DNA of 64,000 bases from Streptomyces sp. Mut1 (GCF_030719295.1 NZ_CP120997.1:5962001-6026000), one strand, 5' to 3'. Numbered from the stretch's first letter, positions 36,555-45,782 are shown. Numbers and translations are program-made. The notes: generated from the letters alone by a model not told the origin.

Positions 36555-37442
36555 GTGAGTACCCTTGCGCACACCATGATGACCACCGCCCGCTCCGCCG
36601 ATTCCGGCCTCGCCGGACCGGGTGAACTCGACCGTTACCCCTACGCGGAGGCGCCGGCCGGCGAGCGCGCCGCCGTGCGTTCCTGGGACGGTCCTGATTC
36701 CGAGCTCGGCCGGGTGGGCCGACGGGGGTCGGCCAGCCGTGGCCGCGGGCTGCACGGCCAACTTGTTCAGCAGCTGGGACAGATGATCGTCTCCGGCGAC
36801 CTCGGTGCGGACCGCCCGCTGGTGCCGGAGGAGATCGGCCAGCGTTTCGAGGTTTCCAGGACCGTCGTGCGGGAATCGCTCCGCGTGCTTGAGGCCAAGG
36901 GGCTGGTCAGCGCCCGCCCCAACGTGGGCACGCGGGTGAGGCCCGTCAGTGACTGGAATCTGCTCGATCCCGACATCATCGAATGGCGTGCCTTCGGTCC
37001 GCAGCGCGACGACCAGCGTCGCGAGCTGGGTGATCTTCGCTGGACGATCGAACCGCTCGCCGCTCGCCTGGCCGCCGGACACGGGCGTGAGGATCTTCAG
37101 CAGCGTCTTGTTGACATGGTCGAGATCATGGGGCACGCGCTCGGGCAGGGCGACATGATCACGTGTGCCCGAGCCGACGCGGAGTTCCACTCCCTGCTCA
37201 TCCAGGCCGCGGGCAACCGCATGCTGGAGCACCTTTCCGGAATCGTCTCCGCCGCACTGCAGGTCTCCGGAGGACCGGCCACCGCCTGTGACCGGCCCAG
37301 TGACGCTTCCGTCGCCCTGCACGCGCGCATCGTCGAGGCCCTCGCGTCCGGCGACTCCGCGGGCGCCGAGGCGTCCATGCGCCAGCTGCTGGTGGGCCAC
37401 CACGAGGTGGAGCGAGTGGTGCCGGCGCCCCGCGAGCACTGA
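36555..37442 (+). CDS. whiH: GntR/FadR-family sporulation regulator WhiH
   Basis: A 295-residue regulator. GTG 36555 has AAAGGA five bases upstream. After a ~65-residue variable N-terminus comes a GntR winged helix (about 67-130: LVPEEIGQRFEVSRTVVRESLRVLEAKGLVSARPNVGTRV) and an FCD effector domain (about 145-285: IEPLAARLAAG, ADAEFHSLLIQAAGN, LHARIVEALASGD). Its place immediately upstream of hrdB is the WhiH (SCO5819) locus of S. coelicolor, where WhiH is needed for septation of aerial hyphae. Known whiH is transcribed by sigma-WhiG; I could not identify a convincing WhiG promoter here. Effector unknown. Confidence 0.88.
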   Translation: MSTLAHTMMTTARSADSGLAGPGELDRYPYAEAPAGERAAVRSWDGPDSELGRVGRRGSASRGRGLHGQLVQQLGQMIVSGDLGADRPLVPEEIGQRFEVSRTVVRESLRVLEAKGLVSARPNVGTRVRPVSDWNLLDPDIIEWRAFGPQRDDQRRELGDLRWTIEPLAARLAAGHGREDLQQRLVDMVEIMGHALGQGDMITCARADAEFHSLLIQAAGNRMLEHLSGIVSAALQVSGGPATACDRPSDASVALHARIVEALASGDSAGAEASMRQLLVGHHEVERVVPAPREH

Positions 37443-37471
37443 CCGCGGCACGGGCAAGGTGTACGCGTCAG

Positions 37472-37503
37472 GTGCCGCCGGGACCCCGGTGATCCGGCGG
37501 CAC
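37472..37503 (+). terminator. Terminator of whiH
   Basis: A perfect 10-bp stem, GTGCCGCCGG with CCGGCGGCAC (37472-37481 and 37494-37503), with a 12-base loop 29 bases after the whiH stop. Confidence 0.7.
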
Positions 37504-37765
37504 AGAGGCGGAGAGATGTCGCCTTGGTCGTGTTCATCGCAAATGGGGTGTGACTCGGGCCACGCGGAACGGACGTAACACTCCTCGAAACAGCGCGATG
37601 ACTTAAGAGGTGACCGTCGCAGAAGGAATACAGCAGCCGTTCAGGGCGCTGTGCAGTTCTGAGGCCTAGCCCGCGCCGTCGGTGCATTTCCCGCCCGGCG
37701 GTCGTCGGTTCCAGCCCTCCCCGGGCCGGACCGGAAGCCGTTTCCATCGTTCCGAGAGGTTGTTC
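37504..37765 (+). promoter_or_regulatory. hrdB promoter and leader region
   Basis: The 262 bases between the whiH terminator and the hrdB start must hold the hrdB promoters. A relatively AT-rich patch with ACTTAAGAGG and GAAGGAATACAG (about 37600-37630) is present. A GGAAT (37625-37629) recalls a sigma-R -35 element, but no GTT follows at 18-19 bases, so no promoter is assigned. GAGAGG (37753-37758) is the ribosome site. Confidence 0.5.
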
Positions 37766-39310
37766 GTGTCGGCCAGCACATCCCGTACGCTCCCGCCGGA
37801 GATCGCCGAGTCCGAATCTGTGATGGCGCTCATCGAGCGGGGAAAGGCTGATGGGCAGATCGCCGGCGATGACGTGCGTCGGGCCTTCGAGGCTGACCAG
37901 ATTCCGCCAACCCAGTGGAAGAACGTTCTGCGCAGCCTCAACCAGATCCTCGAGGAAGAGGGTGTGACGCTGATGGTCAGTGCCGCGGAGCCGTCGAAGC
38001 GCGCCCGCAAGAGCGTTGCAGCGAAGAGCCCGGTCAAGCGCACCGCCACCAAGACCGTCGCGGCCAAGACGACGGTGACGCGGACGGTCGCGGCGCCCGC
38101 CGCCCCGTCCGCCCAGGCCGCGGACCCGGCCGAGGAAGCCCCCGCAGCCGCGCCCGCGAAGAAGGCGGCGGCCAAGAAGACGGCGGCCAAGAAGACCGCC
38201 GTGAAGAAGACGGCGGCCAAGAAGACGGCCTCGAAGAAGGCCGGCAAGCAGGACGAGGAGATTCTCGACGGCGATGACGTCGTCGAGGAGGTCAAGGCCG
38301 GCAAGGGCGAGGAAGAGGAGGGCGAGGGCGAGAACAAGGGCTTCGTCCTCTCCGACGACGACGAGGACGACGCGCCCGCGCAGCAGGTCGCCGTCGCCGG
38401 CGCCACGGCCGACCCGGTCAAGGACTACCTGAAGCAGATCGGCAAGGTTCCCCTCCTCAACGCCGAGCAGGAGGTCGAGCTCGCCAAGCGCATCGAGGCG
38501 GGTCTGTTCGCCGAGGACAAGCTGGCGAACGCCGACAAGCTCGCTCCCAAGCTCAAGCGCGAGCTGGAGATCATCGCCGAGGACGGCCGCCGGGCCAAGA
38601 ACCACCTGCTGGAGGCCAACCTCCGCCTCGTGGTCTCTCTGGCCAAGCGCTACACCGGTCGCGGCATGCTCTTCCTGGACCTGATCCAGGAGGGCAACCT
38701 CGGTCTGATCCGCGCGGTCGAGAAGTTCGACTACACCAAGGGCTACAAGTTCTCCACGTACGCCACCTGGTGGATCCGTCAGGCGATCACCCGCGCCATG
38801 GCCGACCAGGCCCGCACCATCCGTATCCCGGTGCACATGGTCGAGGTCATCAACAAGCTCGCGCGCGTCCAGCGCCAGATGCTCCAGGACCTGGGCCGCG
38901 AGCCCACCCCGGAGGAGTTGGCCAAGGAACTCGACATGACCCCCGAGAAGGTCATCGAGGTCCAGAAGTACGGGCGCGAGCCCATCTCCCTGCACACCCC
39001 GCTGGGTGAGGACGGGGACAGCGAGTTCGGCGACCTGATCGAGGACTCCGAGGCGGTCGTACCGGCCGACGCGGTGAGCTTCACGCTCCTCCAGGAGCAG
39101 CTGCACTCGGTTCTCGACACCTTGTCCGAGCGTGAGGCGGGCGTGGTCTCCATGCGCTTCGGCCTCACCGACGGGCAGCCGAAGACGCTGGACGAGATCG
39201 GCAAGGTCTACGGCGTGACGCGCGAGCGCATCCGTCAGATCGAGTCGAAGACGATGTCGAAGCTCCGCCACCCGTCGCGGTCGCAGGTCCTGCGGGACTA
39301 CCTCGACTAG
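37766..39310 (+). CDS. hrdB: Principal RNA polymerase sigma factor HrdB (sigma-70 group 1)
   Basis: A 514-residue principal sigma factor. GTG 37766 ([18 protein letters not shown]) has GAGAGG about 7 bases upstream. After region 1.1-like sequence there is a Lys/Ala-rich stretch with AAKKT-type repeats (about 38157-38240) and an acidic stretch. Regions 1.2-4 follow: [16 protein letters not shown], the core-binding and -10 recognition region 2 ([30 protein letters not shown]), region 3, and the region 4 HTH ([20 protein letters not shown]). It directs transcription of housekeeping genes. It follows whiH and is closed by a 20-bp terminator stem. Confidence 0.98.
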   Translation: MSASTSRTLPPEIAESESVMALIERGKADGQIAGDDVRRAFEADQIPPTQWKNVLRSLNQILEEEGVTLMVSAAEPSKRARKSVAAKSPVKRTATKTVAAKTTVTRTVAAPAAPSAQAADPAEEAPAAAPAKKAAAKKTAAKKTAVKKTAAKKTASKKAGKQDEEILDGDDVVEEVKAGKGEEEEGEGENKGFVLSDDDEDDAPAQQVAVAGATADPVKDYLKQIGKVPLLNAEQEVELAKRIEAGLFAEDKLANADKLAPKLKRELEIIAEDGRRAKNHLLEANLRLVVSLAKRYTGRGMLFLDLIQEGNLGLIRAVEKFDYTKGYKFSTYATWWIRQAITRAMADQARTIRIPVHMVEVINKLARVQRQMLQDLGREPTPEELAKELDMTPEKVIEVQKYGREPISLHTPLGEDGDSEFGDLIEDSEAVVPADAVSFTLLQEQLHSVLDTLSEREAGVVSMRFGLTDGQPKTLDEIGKVYGVTRERIRQIESKTMSKLRHPSRSQVLRDYLD

Positions 39311-39322
39311 GTCGACGGCAGC

Positions 39323-39377
39323 ACGTACGAGCGAGGGCCCGGATCCCCGAGGGGGAGCCGGGCCCTCGCTCGTACGT
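39323..39377. terminator. Very strong terminator of hrdB
   Basis: A perfect 20-bp stem (39323-39342 with 39358-39377) around a 15-base loop, 12 bases after the hrdB stop. Confidence 0.9.
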
Positions 39378-39474
39378 TCGTGTTCTTCGCTTCCTCGCGG
39401 GGCGCGCGGATGCGCGTAGGGGTCGACGGAATGACTCTGGGTAGGCATCGTCCATCACAGAGTCAGGAGTACGC

Positions 39475-40305
39475 ATGTCCCGCACCGTCGTCCGCACCAT
39501 GACCGGGGCGCTCGCCCTTGCCGCCGCCACGGCCGTGATACCGCTGGTGTCCCCCGCCACAGCGGTTGCGGACAGCATCATCATCGGGGGCACGCCCGCG
39601 CACGTCGCGGACAGCCCGTGGGTGGTGGCTCTCTCCAGCCGTGACCGGTTCGGGGGTACCCGGGCCGGTCAGTTCTGCGGCGGTGTCGTGGTGGAACCGA
39701 AGAAGGTGCTCACGGCCGCGCACTGCCTGAGCCGGGAGGCGCTGGGCACCGATGTGGGCCAGGTGAGTGACCTGCGGATCATTTCCGGCCGCGACGAGCT
39801 CAACGGCACGGGCGGCAAGGAGATCCCGGTGAGCGGGACGTGGGTCAACCCGGGGTTCGACGCCGCGACCAACGGCGGGGACGTCGCGGTGCTGACCCTC
39901 TCCGAGGCGCTGCCCGAGCAGGACACGATCCCCATGGCCGAGAGCGGTGACTCCGCGTACCGGGCGGGTACCGCTGCGACCGTCTACGGCTGGGGTGACA
40001 CGACCGGGTACGGCGACTACGCGTCGTCACTCAGGTCCGCCGGGGTGAGCATCATGCCCGACAGCTCCTGCGAACAGGCCTACCCGGGCGGCAGGACCGG
40101 CGCGTACGACGCCTCGTCCATGCTCTGCGCCGGCGAACCCGAGGGCGGGTACGACGCCTGCCAGGGCGACAGCGGAGGCCCTCTGGTGGCCCAGGGTCGG
40201 CTTGTCGGGCTGGTTTCCTGGGGGAACGGCTGCGGCCGCGCCGGGAGCCCCGGCGTCTACACGCGGATCTCGGCCGCCATCGGCTGGATGACGGCCGCCG
40301 ACTGA
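39475..40305 (+). CDS. Secreted trypsin-type serine protease (S1A)
   Basis: A 276-residue secreted protease. AGGAG precedes ATG 39475. The signal peptide ends near PATAVA, and the mature start IIIGGTPAH resembles the zymogen activation site (IIGG). Catalytic triad: His83 in LTAAHC, Asp136 in NGGDVAVL, Ser233 in CQGDSGGP. Asp227 in YDACQGDSGGP corresponds to the trypsin S1-pocket Asp, predicting cleavage after Lys or Arg. Cysteines pair as in chymotrypsin-fold enzymes. Such trypsins process extracellular proteins in Streptomyces. Monocistronic between two terminators. Confidence 0.94.
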   Translation: MSRTVVRTMTGALALAAATAVIPLVSPATAVADSIIIGGTPAHVADSPWVVALSSRDRFGGTRAGQFCGGVVVEPKKVLTAAHCLSREALGTDVGQVSDLRIISGRDELNGTGGKEIPVSGTWVNPGFDAATNGGDVAVLTLSEALPEQDTIPMAESGDSAYRAGTAATVYGWGDTTGYGDYASSLRSAGVSIMPDSSCEQAYPGGRTGAYDASSMLCAGEPEGGYDACQGDSGGPLVAQGRLVGLVSWGNGCGRAGSPGVYTRISAAIGWMTAAD

Positions 40306-40331
40306 CCGGCCCAGGCACCACAGGTACGAGA

Positions 40332-40365
40332 ACGGGCGGCTTCCCTCACATGGGAAGCCGCCCGT
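40332..40365. terminator. Bidirectional terminator after the trypsin gene
   Basis: A perfect 14-bp stem (40332-40345 with 40352-40365) with a 6-base loop between convergent genes. Confidence 0.85.
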
Positions 40366-40411
40366 CGGCCGGTCCCGGGACCGGCCCCTGGCTCGTCGTG
40401 GATGCGAGGTG

Positions 40412-40645
40412 TCAGTGTTGTTCCTCTTCGGCGGCTTGGGCCTGCACGGCCGTCAGTCGGTCCGTCTCATCCTGTATTTCCGCGGCGATCTTCTTGAGTT
40501 CCGGCTCGAACTTGCGACCGTGGTGGGCGCAGAAGAGCAGTTCACCGCCACTGATGAGCACGACGCGCAGGTAGGCCTGGGCGCCGCAACGGTCACAGCG
40601 GTCTGCTGCGGTCAGCGGGCTCGCGGGGGTCAGAACAGTAGTCAC
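40412..40645 (-). CDS. Small zinc-ribbon protein (DUF7455-like)
   Basis: A 77-residue protein starting at the GTG complementary to 40643-40645 with AGAAGAGG upstream. It has CDRCGAQAYLRVV and LLFCAHHGRKFEP, so Cys17, Cys20, Cys39 and a His could bind one zinc, followed by a charged helix (LKKIAAEIQDETDRLTAVQA). This matches a small conserved actinobacterial family of unknown function. A role in binding nucleic acid or a protein partner is inference. Confidence 0.8.
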   Translation of the reverse strand: MTTVLTPASPLTAADRCDRCGAQAYLRVVLISGGELLFCAHHGRKFEPELKKIAAEIQDETDRLTAVQAQAAEEEQH

Positions 40646-41079
40646 GTCGCCTCTTCTCTAGCTCGACGAGCTGTCGTACCAGGGTCAACATCCAACCAGG
40701 CCGAAAACGTTCCCGCTCGTGGCTTTTCTTCGAAACTTCTTCTCGGGATGGCTGTCTGTTGCCGGTTCGCGGCGAATGTGCCGTATTGCGTGGCGCTACG
40801 GTTTCGCGTTGCTGGGTTTGGTCGGTCCGGGCCGGCTGGCTTGCCGGTTGTTCTTGAGGACGTGCCCGGAGCCTAAATGGTTCATGCCTGGAAGGGAACG
40901 TGATGTGCACGTCACTCCAAGGAGGGATCGAACGTGTATGCGAGCCTGGTTTAGTCTGGGGGTTCTCCCTGGGTGGCGTTTCACCCGCTCTACCAGGCCT
41001 CGGTACCCTCACAGCGGCAACCGAAGCCGAGCCCGTGACCCACTGGGCCCCAAATGAAATTCAGCGAGGAGCGAACCGC
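40646..41079. other. Upstream region of parE
   Basis: This 434-base divergent gap has a relatively AT-rich stretch near 40700-40800. It contains a possible promoter (40928-40957) and a 39-codon ATG frame at 40938-41057 preceded by AAGGAGG (40919-40925), which may be fortuitous. GAGGAG (41066-41071) is the parE ribosome site. An in-frame upstream GTG at 40900 would extend ParE by 60 residues with no family similarity and is rejected as the start. Confidence 0.5.
40928..40957 (+). promoter_or_regulatory. Candidate parE promoter overlapping an SOS-like site
   Basis: TCGAAC (40928-40933) and TAGTCT (40952-40957) are separated by 18 bases and fit a HrdB-type promoter loosely. TCGAACGTGTATGCGA (40928-40943) also matches most of a LexA box, but its right half is imperfect. 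Both readings are tentative. Confidence 0.35.
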
Positions 41080-43200
41080 GTGACCGCCGATACGTCCGTG
41101 CCGTCCACTGCGCTGCTGACCGGAGCAGACCGAGACGGTTCCAACTACACCGCGCGGCACCTGCTCGTACTTGAGGGGCTCGAAGCGGTTCGTAAACGCC
41201 CTGGCATGTACATCGGGTCCACCGACAGCCGCGGCCTGATGCACTGCCTCTGGGAAATCATCGACAACTCCGTCGACGAGGCCCTCGGCGGATACTGCGA
41301 CCACATCGAGGTCATCCTCCACGACGACAACTCCGTCGAGGTCCGTGACAACGGCCGGGGCATCCCGGTCGACGTCGAGCCCAAGACAGGGCTCTCGGGC
41401 GTCGAGGTCGTGATGACCAAGCTGCACGCCGGGGGTAAGTTCGGCGGCGGTTCCTACGCCGCGTCCGGCGGTCTGCACGGCGTCGGCGCCTCCGTGGTCA
41501 ACGCCCTGTCCGCCCGGCTGGACGTCGAGGTCGACCGCAACAGCGCGACCCATTCGATCAGCTTCCGGCGGGGCGTCCCCGGCATCTTCACCGAGCAGGG
41601 GCCGGACAGCCCGTTCGACCCGTCCAACGGGCTGCTCAAGGGCAAGCGCGTCCCGAAGGCACGTACCGGCACGAGGGTGCGGTACTGGGCCGACCGGCAG
41701 ATCTTCCTCAAGGACGCCAAGCTCAATCTCGACACGCTCCACCAGCGGGCCCGCCAGACGGCCTTCCTCGTTCCCGGTCTCACCATCGTCGTGCGCGACG
41801 AGCGGGGCCTGGACGGAGCGGGCAAGACCGAGGAGACCTTCCGCTTCGACGGAGGCATCAGCGAATTCTGCGAGTACCTCGCCCAGGACAAGGCCGTCTG
41901 CGACGTCCTGCGGCTGACCGGGCAGGGCACCTTCAAGGAGACCGTCCCCGTCCTGGACGACCGCGGACACATGACGGCGACCGAGGTCACCCGGGAACTG
42001 GCCGTCGACATCGCGATGCGCTGGGGCACCGGCTACGAGACCAACCTGAAGTCCTTCGTCAACATCATCGCCACCCCCAAGGGCGGCACGCACGTGAGCG
42101 GATTCGAGCGCTCCGTGACCAAGACGGTCAACGAGGTGCTCCGCTCCGCGAAGCTGCTGCGCGTGGCCGAGGACGACATCGTCAAGGACGACGCGCTGGA
42201 GGGCCTCACCGCGGTCGTGACCGTCCGCCTGGCGGAACCGCAGTTCGAGGGGCAGACGAAGGAGGTGCTCGGCACCTCGGCGGCCAACCGGATCGTCGCC
42301 AACGTCGTGGCCAAGGAGCTCAAGGCCTTCCTCACCTCCACCAAGCGGGACGCGAAGGCCCAGGCCAGGGCTGTCCTGGACAAGGCGGTGGCGGCTGCCC
42401 GCACCCGGATCGCGGCCCGCCAGCACAAGGACGCCCAGCGTCGCAAGACGGCACTGGAGTCGTCCTCGCTGCCGGCGAAGCTCGCCGACTGCCGCAGTGA
42501 CGACGTGGAGCGCAGCGAGCTGTTCATCGTGGAGGGCGACTCCGCGCTCGGCACGGCGAAGCTCGCCCGGAACAGCGAATTCCAGGCACTGCTGCCGATC
42601 CGCGGCAAGATTCTCAACGTTCAGAAGGCGTCGGTTTCCGACATGCTGAAGAACGCCGAGTGCGGAGCGATCATCCAGGTCATAGGAGCCGGCTCCGGGC
42701 GGACCTTCGACATCGACGCCGCCCGGTACGGAAAGATCGTCCTGCTGGTCGACGCCGATGTCGACGGCGCCCACATCCGCATCCTGCTGCTGACGCTCTT
42801 CCAGCGGTACATGCGGCCGATGGTCGAGGCGGGCCGGGTCTTCGCCGCGGTGCCCCCGCTCCACCGGATCGAGCTGGTCCAGCCGAAGAAGGGCCAGGAC
42901 AAGTACATCTACACGTACTCGGACAACGAGCTGCGGCAGCGCCTGCTGGAGCTCCAGCGCAAGAACATCCGGTACAAGGACTCCATCCAGCGCTACAAGG
43001 GGCTGGGCGAGATGGACGCCGACCAGCTGGCGGAGACGACGATGGACCCGCGCCACCGCACGCTGCGGCGCATCAACATCGGCGACCTGGAGTCCTCCGA
43101 GAAGGTCTTCGACCTGCTGATGGGCAACGAGGTGGCACCTCGCAAGGAGTTCATCACCAGCTCCGCGGCCACGCTGGACCGCTCGCGCATCGACGTCTGA
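41080..43200 (+). CDS. parE: DNA topoisomerase IV subunit B
   Basis: A 706-residue type IIA topoisomerase ATPase subunit. GTG 41080 has GAGGAG eight bases upstream. The GHKL ATPase domain shows EAVRKRPGMYIGST, IIDNSVDEAL, VRDNGRGIPVD and GLHGVGASVVNALS; EPQFEGQTKEVLG contains the QTK loop. The Toprim domain has ELFIVEGDSALGTAK, PIRGKILNVQKAS and VDADVDGAHI, and RYKGLGEMDADQL follows. The partner subunit ParC is at 52957-55407. Together they decatenate chromosomes. In S. coelicolor this locus (SCO5822/5836) encodes topoisomerase IV rather than gyrase, which lies near oriC. Confidence 0.95.
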   Translation: MTADTSVPSTALLTGADRDGSNYTARHLLVLEGLEAVRKRPGMYIGSTDSRGLMHCLWEIIDNSVDEALGGYCDHIEVILHDDNSVEVRDNGRGIPVDVEPKTGLSGVEVVMTKLHAGGKFGGGSYAASGGLHGVGASVVNALSARLDVEVDRNSATHSISFRRGVPGIFTEQGPDSPFDPSNGLLKGKRVPKARTGTRVRYWADRQIFLKDAKLNLDTLHQRARQTAFLVPGLTIVVRDERGLDGAGKTEETFRFDGGISEFCEYLAQDKAVCDVLRLTGQGTFKETVPVLDDRGHMTATEVTRELAVDIAMRWGTGYETNLKSFVNIIATPKGGTHVSGFERSVTKTVNEVLRSAKLLRVAEDDIVKDDALEGLTAVVTVRLAEPQFEGQTKEVLGTSAANRIVANVVAKELKAFLTSTKRDAKAQARAVLDKAVAAARTRIAARQHKDAQRRKTALESSSLPAKLADCRSDDVERSELFIVEGDSALGTAKLARNSEFQALLPIRGKILNVQKASVSDMLKNAECGAIIQVIGAGSGRTFDIDAARYGKIVLLVDADVDGAHIRILLLTLFQRYMRPMVEAGRVFAAVPPLHRIELVQPKKGQDKYIYTYSDNELRQRLLELQRKNIRYKDSIQRYKGLGEMDADQLAETTMDPRHRTLRRINIGDLESSEKVFDLLMGNEVAPRKEFITSSAATLDRSRIDV

Positions 43201-43203
43201 GCC

Positions 43204-43243
43204 GGAGCCTTCGTCTCCACCCGTGGGTGGAGACGAAGGCTCC
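43204..43243 (+). terminator. Terminator of parE
   Basis: A perfect 19-bp inverted repeat (43204-43222 with 43225-43243) with only two unpaired bases begins 4 bases after the stop. Confidence 0.88.
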
Positions 43244-43331
43244 ACCCATGATCCACCCTGGAGCCGATCTGCCGGCCGGGACCTTTCCGTAGCGTCGGAG
43301 GTGCAGAACTTCTCGCATCTCGGAGGCGCCC

Positions 43332-43850
43332 ATGTCCGGGCTCGTCAATGTCCTGGTGATCGTCGCGGTCATCGCCCTCGTCGTGGTCCGTCAGTGCTCC
43401 GCGCAGCGGATCTCCGGCGACCGGCGCTGGTGGGTGCTGCCCGCCGTGCTGCTCGTCATGGCCGTGCGTGAGCCCGGACTTATCGACCCGCACCACCGCA
43501 TGGCCTCGGTCGCCGTCCTGGGAGCGGAGCTGGCCGTGGGGCTGCTCACGGGCGCCGCATGGGCATGGACGTCCCGCGTCTGGCGGGCCGAGGACGGCTC
43601 GCTGTGGAGCAGGGGCACCAAGGCCACCGTCCTCGTCTGGACCGGAGGACTGGCGCTGCGGGCGGCTCTCTACGGGGTTGCCGCGGTGCTGGGGGTCCAT
43701 CAGGGCAGCCCCGCCCTGATGGCGGCTCTCGCGGCGACCCTGATGGTGCGCGGCGGGCTTCTGGCGTGGCGGGCCGCTGCGATACCGGCGTCGTACGGTG
43801 GCCTCGCCGCCGGCGCCCCCGTCCGGCCGGCAGGGAAGGAACACGTGTGA
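43332..43850 (+). CDS. Small integral membrane protein, DUF1453/CcdC-like
   Basis: A 172-residue protein with about four hydrophobic segments (VNVLVIVAVIALVVV, WWVLPAVLLVMAV, AVLGAELAVGLLTGAAWAW, ALYGVAAVLGV). ATG 43332 follows GGAGG (43321-43325). The pattern, including the R-S-G/W linker after TMS1 and the DHHRM-like loop, resembles DUF1453/CcdC-like proteins. It overlaps the histidine kinase gene by 4 bases (GTGTGA), so it belongs to the same operon and may be an accessory sensor protein. Confidence 0.75.
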   Translation: MSGLVNVLVIVAVIALVVVRQCSAQRISGDRRWWVLPAVLLVMAVREPGLIDPHHRMASVAVLGAELAVGLLTGAAWAWTSRVWRAEDGSLWSRGTKATVLVWTGGLALRAALYGVAAVLGVHQGSPALMAALAATLMVRGGLLAWRAAAIPASYGGLAAGAPVRPAGKEHV

Positions 43851-45010
43851 CCTCCTCCGCCTGGACGAGCTGGCCGTCGAGAGAGGCTCTCGCCAGGGAA
43901 TTCCGCACCCGTGCGCGGACCGGGATCGCCTGGTCCGTGCGGGCGGCCCTGCTCACCCTGATGCTGTGGGGGACCTTCACCGGCGGGCTGTTCGGCCCCT
44001 GGGAGATCGTGGTCGGTCTGGCCGGCGTGCTGGTCTGCGCCCTGCTCGCCATCGCCTTCTTCCGGACCAGCCTGGAGAACCGCCTCTGGCCGTCGCTCGG
44101 TCTGCTGGGGCTGCTGATGCTGGCCGCGTTCGGGGCAGGGCAGGCGGGGGCGTCCGTCCCCGCGGCGGTGCTCTGGTGTGGCTGCGCTGTCACCGCGCTG
44201 GAGCGGCTGCCGCTCTCGGCGGGCGTCCCGGCCACAGCCGTGGCCCTCGGCGCCTACGCGGTGGTGGACACCAGCGACTGGGTGACCACGGCGGTGACCA
44301 CGGCGGGGCTCTGCCTCGCGGGGTACGTCCTGCGCCTGGACGCCGAGGCGCGCGGCAACGCGCAGCGGCTGCTGGCCCAGGAGCGGGCGGCCCGCGTGGC
44401 GGAGGCCGAGACGGCGGCGCTGGACGAGCGTTCCAGGATCGCCAGGGAGATCCACGACGTGCTCGCGCACAGCCTCTCCGCCCAGCTGGTGCACCTGGAG
44501 GCGGCGCGGCTGCTGATCGAGAGGGAGCCCGCGGGGGAGTTCCGGGACCAGGTCCTCCAGCGGGTGGTCGCCGCCCGCTCGATGGCCCGCGAGGGCCTCG
44601 CGGAGACACGCCAGGCACTCTCCGCGCTGCGGGGAGAGGTGTCACCGGTGGAGGACTTCCTGAGGCAGCTGGTGACGGCCGAGCCGGCCGAGGTCAGGGT
44701 GGAGGGGGAGCGGCGGGCGCTGACCGCCCAGGCGTCGCAGGCGGTCCGGCGCGTGGCACAGGAGGCGCTGACCAACGTCCGGAAACACGCGCCGGGGGCC
44801 AGGGTGCTGATACGGCTGGAGTACCAGTCCGACGGCGTCGTTCTGGAAGTCAAGGACTCGGGAGGGCGGGGTCCTGGAGGCGAACTGGCCGGCAGCGGTT
44901 CCGGCTACGGTCTGCTCGGGATGCGTGAGCGCGCGGAACTGCTGGGCGGCACGTTGGAGGCCGGTCCGGGCGAGGAGGGGTTCGTGGTGAGTCTGCGGGT
45001 GCCCGCGTGA
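43847..45010 (+). CDS. Sensor histidine kinase, NarL/DesK type
   Basis: A 387-residue membrane kinase. GTG 43847 overlaps the preceding stop; GGGAAGGA lies upstream. About five hydrophobic segments fill residues 25-165, with no large extracellular sensor domain. The HisKA_3 dimerisation box is ERSRIAREIHDVLAHSLS with phospho-acceptor His203, and the HATPase_c domain has VAQEALTNVRKHAPG and SGYGLLGMRERAELLGG. It should phosphorylate the adjacent regulator at 45007, whose gene overlaps by 4 bases. The upstream membrane protein and the downstream acetate symporter suggest a membrane or transport signal. Confidence 0.93.
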   Translation: MTSSAWTSWPSREALAREFRTRARTGIAWSVRAALLTLMLWGTFTGGLFGPWEIVVGLAGVLVCALLAIAFFRTSLENRLWPSLGLLGLLMLAAFGAGQAGASVPAAVLWCGCAVTALERLPLSAGVPATAVALGAYAVVDTSDWVTTAVTTAGLCLAGYVLRLDAEARGNAQRLLAQERAARVAEAETAALDERSRIAREIHDVLAHSLSAQLVHLEAARLLIEREPAGEFRDQVLQRVVAARSMAREGLAETRQALSALRGEVSPVEDFLRQLVTAEPAEVRVEGERRALTAQASQAVRRVAQEALTNVRKHAPGARVLIRLEYQSDGVVLEVKDSGGRGPGGELAGSGSGYGLLGMRERAELLGGTLEAGPGEEGFVVSLRVPA

Positions 45011-45684
45011 CGGCGCGGGTGGTGGTTGCCGACGATCAGGCGGTGGTCCGGGAGGGAATCGTGATGCTGCTCGGCCTGCTGCCGGGCATCGAGGTGGTCG
45101 GTTCGGCGAAGGACGGGGAGGAAGCGGTCGCCCAGGTGGCCGAGCACGCGCCGGACGTGGTCCTCATGGACCTGCGGATGCCCCGCTGCGACGGGGTGGA
45201 GGCGACACGGCGCATCAGGGAGCAGTTCCCCGGCACCCAGGTCGTGGTGCTCACGACGTTCGAGGACGACGACTCCCTCTTTCCGGCCCTCAGGGCGGGG
45301 GCGCGGGGATACCTCACGAAGGACGCGGGGGGCGACGAGATCGTGCGGGCTGTCCAGGCCGTGCTCTCCGGGGAGGCCGGGTTCTCGCCCACGGTGCAGG
45401 CCCGCCTGCTGGAACAGCTCACCGAGGGGCCGCCTCCGCCGGACGGCCACGGTGAGCCGAAGCTGCCGGACGGGATGACGCCCCGTGAGGCCGAGGTGCT
45501 GGTGCTGATCGCCGAAGGGATGTCCAACGCGGACATCGCCCGCAGCCTCCACATCTCGCAGGCCACGGTGAAGAGCCACATCAACAACCTCTTCGCCAAG
45601 GCGGGGCTCCGCGACCGGGCCCAGGCGGTGCGCTATGCGTACGTTCGGCGACTTGTACGTCCGCCCGGGAGAAGCTTCACCTGA
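45007..45684 (+). CDS. Response regulator, NarL/FixJ family
   Basis: A 225-residue regulator starting GTG 45007, overlapping the kinase stop. The receiver domain has the acidic pocket VVVADDQ, phospho-acceptor Asp55 in VVLMDLRMP, Thr in VVLTTFEDD and Lys in GYLTKDAG. The LuxR-type HTH (MTPREAEVLVLIAEGMSNADIARSLHISQATVKSHINNL) is intact. A hairpin overlapping its stop codon may limit read-through into the DUF485/symporter pair that follows 98 bases later, which is a likely target. Confidence 0.95.
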   Translation: MTARVVVADDQAVVREGIVMLLGLLPGIEVVGSAKDGEEAVAQVAEHAPDVVLMDLRMPRCDGVEATRRIREQFPGTQVVVLTTFEDDDSLFPALRAGARGYLTKDAGGDEIVRAVQAVLSGEAGFSPTVQARLLEQLTEGPPPPDGHGEPKLPDGMTPREAEVLVLIAEGMSNADIARSLHISQATVKSHINNLFAKAGLRDRAQAVRYAYVRRLVRPPGRSFT

Positions 45685-45694
45685 AGAGGTGAAG
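45675..45694 (+). terminator. Hairpin overlapping the response regulator stop codon
   Basis: CTTCACCT-GAAG-AGGTGAAG is a perfect 8-bp stem with a 4-base loop that includes the TGA (45682-45684). It may be a weak terminator or an operator. Confidence 0.5.
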
Positions 45695-45782
45695 TCCGGC
45701 GAATGAAGCGCTCGGGATCTTTCCGATCTGCCCATTCTTGGATACGCGGCCGAAGTGGTCCGTGGACAAGGGGAGTTGTTCG

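Noticed and set aside
37600..37680. Sigma-R promoter (GGAAT...GTT) upstream of hrdB
   Set aside because: GGAAT is present at 37625-37629, but GTT does not follow at 18-19 bases; the nearest GTT is 26 bases away.
38157..38240. Repeat array in hrdB as CRISPR-like or mobile
   Set aside because: It is a low-complexity Lys/Ala coding stretch typical of Streptomyces HrdB, with no spacer structure.
40900..41079. 60-residue N-terminal extension of ParE from GTG 40900
   Set aside because: The extra sequence has no topoisomerase similarity, while GTG 41080 has a well-placed GAGGAG ribosome site and matches the usual ParE start.
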